DNA from: an uncultured Chitinophagaceae bacterium
GTDB taxonomy: Bacteria; Bacteroidota; Bacteroidia; Chitinophagales; Chitinophagaceae
DNA length: 64,000 nt
Direction of reading: 5' to 3'
Assembly: GCA_937958995.1 (NCBI GenBank)
Contig: CALGAP010000008.1
Span: forward strand, 493,054 to 557,053
A model generated the notes under the pieces. It saw only the letters and a program-made list of their open reading frames with translations, was not told the origin of the DNA and made no database searches. Positions 58,624 to 64,000 of the stretch are shown here, piece by piece (the stretch's first letter is position 1; the number at the start of each line of letters is the position of its first letter). Both the position numbers and the translations under genes were made by a program.

Positions 58624-60666
58624 ATGGGTTTCAAATTACATGCACCGTACCAGCCGGCCGGCGATCAGCCCGAGGCTATACGGCAGCTTACCGAAGGAAT
58701 ACTGAGTGGAGAGAAACACCAGACTTTGCTGGGAGTGACCGGTTCGGGTAAGACCTTTACCATAGCCAACGTGATCCAGAACGTGCAGAAGCCAACGCTG
58801 GTGCTGACGCACAACAAAACCCTGGTGGCCCAGCTTTACGGAGAATTCAAACAGTTCTTTCCCGAAAATGCGGTGGGCTACTTCGTGAGCTATTATGACT
58901 ATTACCAACCCGAAGCTTACCTGCCGGTAAGCGATGTATATATAGAAAAAGACCTTAGCATTAATGCCGAGCTCGACAAACTGCGCCTGCAGGCCACTAC
59001 CGAGCTGCTGAGCGGCCGCCGCGATATTTTAGTGGTGGCGTCAGTGAGCTGTATATATGGTATCGGTAACCCCGCAGAGTTTGAGAATGGTATCATTCGC
59101 ATTAAAACAGGACAGGTAATCAGCCGGCAAGGATTTCTGCATTCTTTGGTTAATTCGCTATACACCAGAAGCCAGACCGATTTCAACCGCGGTCAGTTCC
59201 GCGTAAAAGGTGATACCGTTGATATCAACCTGCCCTACGTGGATTTTGGTTATCGCGTCACGTTCTTTGGTGATGAGATTGAAAGCATCGAGACATTGGA
59301 CCTCGCTTCCGGCAAACGAATAGGCCTGGTAGAAGATGCTGCCATTTTCCCCGCCAATCTATACCTGGCGCCAAAGGATATGATTAACCAGATTCTGAAT
59401 GAAATCCAGGATGAGTGCGCGGCGCAGGTAGCCTATTTCAAAAGCGTGGGCAAGTTTATTGAAGCGCAACGTCTGCAGGAACGGGTAAGCTACGATGTGG
59501 AAATGATCCGCGAGCTCGGTTATTGCAATGGTGTAGAAAACTACTCGCGCTTTTTCGACCGGCGCTCGCCAGGCACAAGACCATTCTGTTTGCTTGACTA
59601 TTTTCCCAAAGATTTTCTGTGCATAATAGATGAAAGTCACCAGACCATACCGCAGGTAAGCGGCATGTATGGCGGCGACCGCAGTCGCAAGCTGATATTG
59701 GTTGATTATGGTTTTCGTTTGCCATCGGCGCTTGATAACCGTCCGCTGAACTTCCATGAGTTCGAATCCATGCTCAACCAGGTGATTTATGTATCGGCGA
59801 CACCCGGCGATTATGAGCTGGAAAAAACAGGTGGTGTGGTGGTAGAACAAGTGGTTCGTCCGACCGGTCTGCTCGATCCTCCTATTGAAATTCGCCCGAG
59901 TGTAAACCAGATCGATGACCTGCTGGATGAAATTGATAAGCGCGTAACCAAAGGTGATCGCGTGCTGGTAACCACGCTCACGAAGCGCATGGCCGAGGAG
60001 ATGGATAAATATCTGCACCGCATCAACATAAAATCAAAATACATCCACAGCGAAGTGGATACGCTGGAGCGCGTTGAAATTCTACGCCAGTTGCGGCTGG
60101 GAGAAATAGATGTGCTGGTGGGTGTAAACCTGCTCCGCGAAGGTCTTGACCTGCCGGAAGTGTCGCTCGTTGCCATACTTGATGCAGACAAGGAAGGATT
60201 TCTGCGCAATGAAAAATCATTAACGCAAACGGCGGGACGCGCGGCGCGTAATGCAGATGGACTCGTTATCTTCTACGCAGATACGATCACTGAAAGCATG
60301 CAGCGTACCATTGATGAAACGAATCGTCGCCGCGAAAAACAGATTGCTTACAATATTAAGCATGGAATTACACCGCGCACAGTGAAGAAATCTAAGGAGC
60401 AGGTTTTCGCGCAAACCTCCGTACTTGATATCAAAGGATACGATCCGCGTAATCCTTATGCACTGGCGCCCGATCAAGAATTGGTTGCTGTAGCGGCAGA
60501 AGAGCAGGAAGTATATCAAACTATACCTCAACTGGAGAAAGCCATTTCGAAGACCAGGAAAGAAATGGAGAAAGCGGCCCGGGACCTCGACTTTATGGAG
60601 GCTGCCCGGTTGCGCGATAACATGTTTTCCCTGCAGAAAAAGCTGGAGGAGATGAAAAACCGTTAG
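58624..60666 (+). CDS. uvrB: Excinuclease UvrB
   Basis: A 680-residue protein with Walker A GVTGSGKTFT (about residues 37-46), the beta-hairpin YYDYYQPEAYLPVSDVYIEKD, LLDYFPKDFLCIIDESHQT, YVSATPGDYEL, VTTLTKRMAEEM, REGLDLPEVSLVAILDADKEG and NADGLVIFYAD motifs, and the C-terminal UVR coil (KAARDLDFMEAARLRDNM) that meets UvrC. It verifies damage in nucleotide excision repair. A TTTG and TAAATTTA pair just upstream may be its promoter. Confidence 0.98.
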   Translation: MGFKLHAPYQPAGDQPEAIRQLTEGILSGEKHQTLLGVTGSGKTFTIANVIQNVQKPTLVLTHNKTLVAQLYGEFKQFFPENAVGYFVSYYDYYQPEAYLPVSDVYIEKDLSINAELDKLRLQATTELLSGRRDILVVASVSCIYGIGNPAEFENGIIRIKTGQVISRQGFLHSLVNSLYTRSQTDFNRGQFRVKGDTVDINLPYVDFGYRVTFFGDEIESIETLDLASGKRIGLVEDAAIFPANLYLAPKDMINQILNEIQDECAAQVAYFKSVGKFIEAQRLQERVSYDVEMIRELGYCNGVENYSRFFDRRSPGTRPFCLLDYFPKDFLCIIDESHQTIPQVSGMYGGDRSRKLILVDYGFRLPSALDNRPLNFHEFESMLNQVIYVSATPGDYELEKTGGVVVEQVVRPTGLLDPPIEIRPSVNQIDDLLDEIDKRVTKGDRVLVTTLTKRMAEEMDKYLHRINIKSKYIHSEVDTLERVEILRQLRLGEIDVLVGVNLLREGLDLPEVSLVAILDADKEGFLRNEKSLTQTAGRAARNADGLVIFYADTITESMQRTIDETNRRREKQIAYNIKHGITPRTVKKSKEQVFAQTSVLDIKGYDPRNPYALAPDQELVAVAAEEQEVYQTIPQLEKAISKTRKEMEKAARDLDFMEAARLRDNMFSLQKKLEEMKNR

Positions 60667-60773
60667 TATAACCGAGAGCGCCGTAGCAGCTTACATATCT
60701 TTTTGGCGTGTATATAATAGTTATCCACGTGTAAAATAATCTGCCATCAGCCGGCGTTTTAAGCCACGGTAAA

Positions 60774-60887
60774 ATGAAATCCTATAGTCTTATGAAGAAG
60801 GTCACCATCCGCCAGGCATTCAATTTTTTTGCATTCGCTTTACTGGTTTTTGCGATTTACCTGAACTTCTTCTACCCGGGAGAATAG
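60774..60887 (+). CDS. Tiny membrane protein, hypothetical
   Basis: A 37-residue frame (MKSYSLMKKVTIRQAFNFF...) with one hydrophobic helix at about residues 15-33 (FNFFAFALLVFAIYLNFFY) and a short acidic end (PGE). A second ATG at 60792 gives a tidy 31-residue version (MKKVTIRQAF). The ordered basic-hydrophobic-acidic design and terminator that follows (60976) support a real gene, though homology is not checked. Confidence 0.45.
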   Translation: MKSYSLMKKVTIRQAFNFFAFALLVFAIYLNFFYPGE

Positions 60888-60975
60888 TTCAGGCCAACCC
60901 GCATTTGCGCAAATGCAAGCCTGAAGGTGTGTTTTACCTGCCATGCTAACCGGGAAAATGACGCAAAAAAATTAC

Positions 60976-61038
60976 AGGCCTTAGTGGTCGCTGGCCCTGT
61001 GAGGGGGCATCAAACCGGCGGCCGACTAAGGCCTTTTT
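60976..61038 (+). terminator. Exceptionally long terminator hairpin before polA
   Basis: The arms AGGCCTTAGT (60976-60985) and ACTAAGGCCT (61025-61034) are perfect and are extended, past one bulged G, by about 9 further pairs of GGTCGCTGG with CCGGCGGCC, giving about 19 pairs, then TTTTT. The loop itself carries CCCTGTGAGGGG. It ends 17 bp before the polA ATG. Confidence 0.75.
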
Positions 61039-61054
61039 ATTCCTAAATTGCGGC

Positions 61055-63901
61055 ATGGCGAAAAAAATTTTCCTGCTCGACGCGCTTGCTTTAGTGTTTC
61101 GTGCCTACTATGCTTTGATTAGAAATCCAAGGACCACATCCAAGGGAAAAAATACCAACGCGCAATTTGGTTTTACCAACACTTTGCTCGACCTCATTAA
61201 TAACCAGCAGCCCACCCATATGGCTGTTTGTTTTGATACACACGCACCCACCGAACGACATACTGAATTCAGCGACTATAAGGCCAACCGCCAGGAAGCG
61301 CCCGAAGACCTGCTGGCCGCCATCCCGGACATTAAGAAGATCATTCGCGGTTTTAACATACCCGTTATTGAAATGGATGGCTACGAAGCCGACGACATTA
61401 TTGGAACACTCAGCAAAAAAGCCGCCGCTGCCGGTTATGAAGTGTATATGGTAACCCCCGATAAAGACTATGGCCAGCTGGTAGATGGAAATATCAAAAT
61501 TTATAAACCCGGCTACCAGGGTGGTAGCGTAGAAATCTTAGGAGCTAAGGAAGTATGTGAAAAATGGAATATCAAAGATGTGCACCAGGTTATTGATATA
61601 CTGGGATTAATGGGTGATGCAGTTGACAATATCCCGGGAATTCCAGGCGTGGGCGAAAAAACGGCTGCCAAACTGCTCGCCGAATATGGCACGCTCGAAA
61701 ATGTGCTGGAAAATGCCGATAAAATAAAAGGTGCGCTCGGTGAAAAGGTGCGCAATGGTAAAAATGCTGCTATTCTTTCCAAGAAACTCGCTACCATCAT
61801 CACCAATGTGCCGATCGATTTCCATGAAGAAGAATTTCGCTTAAAAGAATGGAACAAGGATTTGCTGAAGGAAATTTTCACCGAATTAGAATTCAAAACA
61901 CTTGGTAAAAGAGTACTGGGTGAAGATTTCAATATCGGTCCCGTTGCCGTGCAAGGTGTGCAGACCGATTTGTTTGGCAACGCTGTGGAGACGAAGAAAA
62001 AAGAGAATGGCAAGGCAGAAACTAAGGCAAAATCGCCCATCGATGAAGAGCGCGTGGAAAGTGATGAAGCACCCGTTGCCGGGAAAAATATTCATAACAC
62101 TCCGCACCAATACCGCTGCCTGCAAGATGAAGCATCTATCAAAAAGCTGGTCAAAGAGCTGCTTGAAGAAAAAGAGATTTGTTTTGATACGGAAACCACC
62201 GGCATCGACGCCAATGATGTGGAGCTGGTGGGTATGAGTTTCAGCTACAAACCCGGCGAAGCCTACTATATACCCTGCCCCGCCGACCAGGAAGCAACAA
62301 AGCATATTCTGAAACTGTTCGAGCCCGTGTTCAAGAGAAAAGATGTGTTATGGATCGGGCAAAACCTGAAGTACGATATGCTGGTGTTGAAATGGTACGG
62401 TTACGAGCTGGAGGCCGATACCTTTGATACCATGTTGGCGCACTATGTCATTGAGCCCGATGGCAAACGCGGTATGGATATTCTGGCCGCGAGATTCCTG
62501 GGCTATGAACCCGTGCACATCGACGAACTGATTGGCAAGAAAGGAAAGAACCAGCTGAGCATGCGCGACGTGCCAATCGAAAAAATTACCGACTACGCCG
62601 CCGAAGATGCTGATATAACCCTTCAACTGAAACAGGTTTTTGTGCCGTTGCTGAGGTCGCGCGATGTAGAAAAGGTTTTCAACGAAGTAGAAAACCCGCT
62701 CACCAAGGTGCTGATGGAAATGGAATATGAAGGCGTAAGAATTGACACCAAATTTTTGCAGGAATATTCCAAAGAGCTGGAGCAACAGGCAAAGCAGGCC
62801 GAAGAGCGCGTGTATGAGCAAGCCGGTGTGCGTTTCAACCTGGCCTCACCACGTCAACTGGGTGAGGTGTTATTTGAAAAACTGCAGCTGGATCCGAAGG
62901 CTAAGAAAACCAAGACTGGTCAATACGCCACGGGTGAAGATGTGCTGTTGAAGCTTTCGCATCAGAACAAAATTGTGGAAGATATTCTTGCATTTCGCGA
63001 GCTTACGAAGCTGAAATCAACCTATGTGGATGCTTTGCCCACGATGGTGAACCGCAAAACAGGGCGCGTGCACACTTCTTATGCGCAGGCTGTAGCAGTA
63101 ACCGGCCGCCTGGCGAGCAATAATCCCAACCTGCAAAACATACCTGTGCGCACGGAGCGTGGCCGCGAAATCAGGAAGGCATTTATTCCCCGCGACGAAA
63201 AGCACATTCTTTTATCAGCCGACTACTCGCAAATTGAGCTGCGCATTGTGGCGGCCATCAGCGGCGACCCCGCCATGTGCGATGCGTTTAAGAAAAATAA
63301 AGACATTCATACCGCTACCGCCGCCAAAGTGTATGGGGTGGATGAAAAAGACGTGACCAAGGAAATGCGCTATAAGGCCAAGAGCGTAAACTTCGGCATC
63401 ATCTACGGCCAGGGAGCCTTTGGCCTCGCCGATAATCTTGGTATCAGTCGCACCGAAGCAAAGCAAATCATCGACAACTATAAGCAGCAATTCTCCGGCA
63501 TCCAGAAGTACATGGACGACACTATCAACTTTGCCCGCGAGAATGGCTATGTGCAAACGCTGATGGGCCGCAAGCGCTGGCTGCGCGATATCAATTCAGG
63601 CAACTTCACCGTTCGCGGTTTTGCCGAACGCAACGCCATCAATTCCCCCATCCAGGGCACAGCCGCCGATATGATCAAGCTGGCGATGATTAAAATTCAC
63701 CAGGCCTTCAAAAAACATAAGGTGAAGTCGAAAATGATTTTGCAGGTGCATGACGAATTGGTGTTTGATGCGTTGAGGGAAGAAGTGGAAACCATCAAAC
63801 CGATCATTCTCGAATGCATGCGTACTGCTTTGCCTTTGCCGAATGGCGTGCCGGTAGAAGCCGAGATCGGAGAGGGCGACAACTGGTTAGAAGCGCATTA
63901 A
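61055..63901 (+). CDS. polA: DNA polymerase I
   Basis: A 948-residue protein. The 5'-nuclease domain (FLLDALALVFRAYYAL, EMDGYEADDIIGTLS, MVTPDKDYGQLV, DAVDNIPGIPGVGEKTAAKLL) covers about 1-290. The 3'-exonuclease has DTETTG at about 377, NLKYDMLVL and YAAEDADITLQL, so proofreading residues are intact. The polymerase has SADYSQIELR (about 720), KSVNFGIIYGQGAFGLA (about 775) and HDELVF (about 898). It fills gaps in repair and Okazaki fragments. The start lies 17 bp after a strong terminator, and no promoter is obvious. Confidence 0.97.
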   Translation: MAKKIFLLDALALVFRAYYALIRNPRTTSKGKNTNAQFGFTNTLLDLINNQQPTHMAVCFDTHAPTERHTEFSDYKANRQEAPEDLLAAIPDIKKIIRGFNIPVIEMDGYEADDIIGTLSKKAAAAGYEVYMVTPDKDYGQLVDGNIKIYKPGYQGGSVEILGAKEVCEKWNIKDVHQVIDILGLMGDAVDNIPGIPGVGEKTAAKLLAEYGTLENVLENADKIKGALGEKVRNGKNAAILSKKLATIITNVPIDFHEEEFRLKEWNKDLLKEIFTELEFKTLGKRVLGEDFNIGPVAVQGVQTDLFGNAVETKKKENGKAETKAKSPIDEERVESDEAPVAGKNIHNTPHQYRCLQDEASIKKLVKELLEEKEICFDTETTGIDANDVELVGMSFSYKPGEAYYIPCPADQEATKHILKLFEPVFKRKDVLWIGQNLKYDMLVLKWYGYELEADTFDTMLAHYVIEPDGKRGMDILAARFLGYEPVHIDELIGKKGKNQLSMRDVPIEKITDYAAEDADITLQLKQVFVPLLRSRDVEKVFNEVENPLTKVLMEMEYEGVRIDTKFLQEYSKELEQQAKQAEERVYEQAGVRFNLASPRQLGEVLFEKLQLDPKAKKTKTGQYATGEDVLLKLSHQNKIVEDILAFRELTKLKSTYVDALPTMVNRKTGRVHTSYAQAVAVTGRLASNNPNLQNIPVRTERGREIRKAFIPRDEKHILLSADYSQIELRIVAAISGDPAMCDAFKKNKDIHTATAAKVYGVDEKDVTKEMRYKAKSVNFGIIYGQGAFGLADNLGISRTEAKQIIDNYKQQFSGIQKYMDDTINFARENGYVQTLMGRKRWLRDINSGNFTVRGFAERNAINSPIQGTAADMIKLAMIKIHQAFKKHKVKSKMILQVHDELVFDALREEVETIKPIILECMRTALPLPNGVPVEAEIGEGDNWLEAH

Positions 63902-64000
63902 AAGCGCATTAGAAGGGTTTAATTGTTCTGCTTAGTATATGATCTGACAGTTTGAGGATTTTTTATTTGAAGTTTTATAGGGTCAGGATTAATTTTTTAT

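Noticed and set aside
1..64000. CRISPR array, prophage or classic insertion sequence
   Set aside because: No regularly spaced repeats, phage structural genes or DDE transposases with terminal inverted repeats were seen; only the two RAYT-type genes indicate mobile DNA.

Overview
The window looks like a chromosomal segment of a Bacteroidota bacterium, most likely of the family Chitinophagaceae. The support is lineage-specific content: three proteins with type IX secretion sorting domains (two type A, one type B), DUF6089 and DUF4920 proteins, beta-barrel family-3 receptors, a LytTR two-component pair, and promoters of the Bacteroidota TTTG / TAnnTTTG type. I see no tRNA, rRNA, CRISPR array, prophage or insertion sequence of ordinary kind. 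The genus cannot be named from the sequence alone.

Layout. 0-1.8 kb (minus): Mla/MCE lipid transport genes mlaE-mlaF-mlaD, with mlaD cut by the window edge. 1.9-7.2 kb: a lipoprotein, a T9SS cargo protein, a lone receiver protein and a large PKD/gliding-type T9SS protein. 7.4-11.6 kb: a small membrane protein, a MATE exporter behind an elaborate leader, an AI-2E family exporter and a YkuD-like L,D-transpeptidase homologue. 11.7-20.2 kb: a PAP2-like membrane protein with rpoN, a sugar aminotransferase, a family-10-like glycoside hydrolase, MarR, a radical SAM/SPASM protein, a GH25 lysozyme and small proteins. 20.2-30.9 kb: a coherent sugar-oxidation locus (GMC oxidoreductase, gluconate-dehydrogenase subunit 3, three xylose-isomerase-like TIM barrels, MFS transporter, two Gfo/Idh/MocA oxidoreductases, a lipoprotein cytochrome c and a DUF1080 hydrolase). 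31-33.8 kb: an ECF sigma factor with two companion genes, and a DUF6089 barrel. 33.8-36 kb: palindromic repeats beside a REP-associated tyrosine transposase (RAYT), and a second RAYT-like gene that has lost catalytic residues. 36-54.5 kb: hypothetical secreted proteins, a LytS/LytTR-type pair, a PcrA/UvrD helicase, a PIF1-like helicase with a C-terminal HTH, PAP2, a META-domain lipoprotein, a zinc metallopeptidase, AraC, a TonB-type receptor, a hybrid histidine kinase and an OmpA lipoprotein. 54.6-64 kb: DUF4920, recA, a T9SS protein, mgsA, uvrB, a tiny membrane protein and polA.

How the genes may work together. The 20-31 kb locus can be read as a periplasmic route in which a GMC/small-subunit dehydrogenase oxidises a sugar or glycoside and passes electrons to cytochrome c, DUF1080 cleaves the 3-keto product, and the TIM-barrel and Gfo/Idh enzymes process it, with MFS import. 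This is inference from family membership and clustering. The most unusual non-coding features are a dispersed palindrome family (near 1.9, 7.4, 33.8 and 47.9 kb) that may be the substrate of the RAYT, a second dispersed repeat family that forms a long inverted repeat at 21.1 kb, a structured leader with a three-codon upstream reading frame before the MATE gene, and a purine-rich tandem repeat plus a 23-bp-spaced direct repeat upstream of recA.
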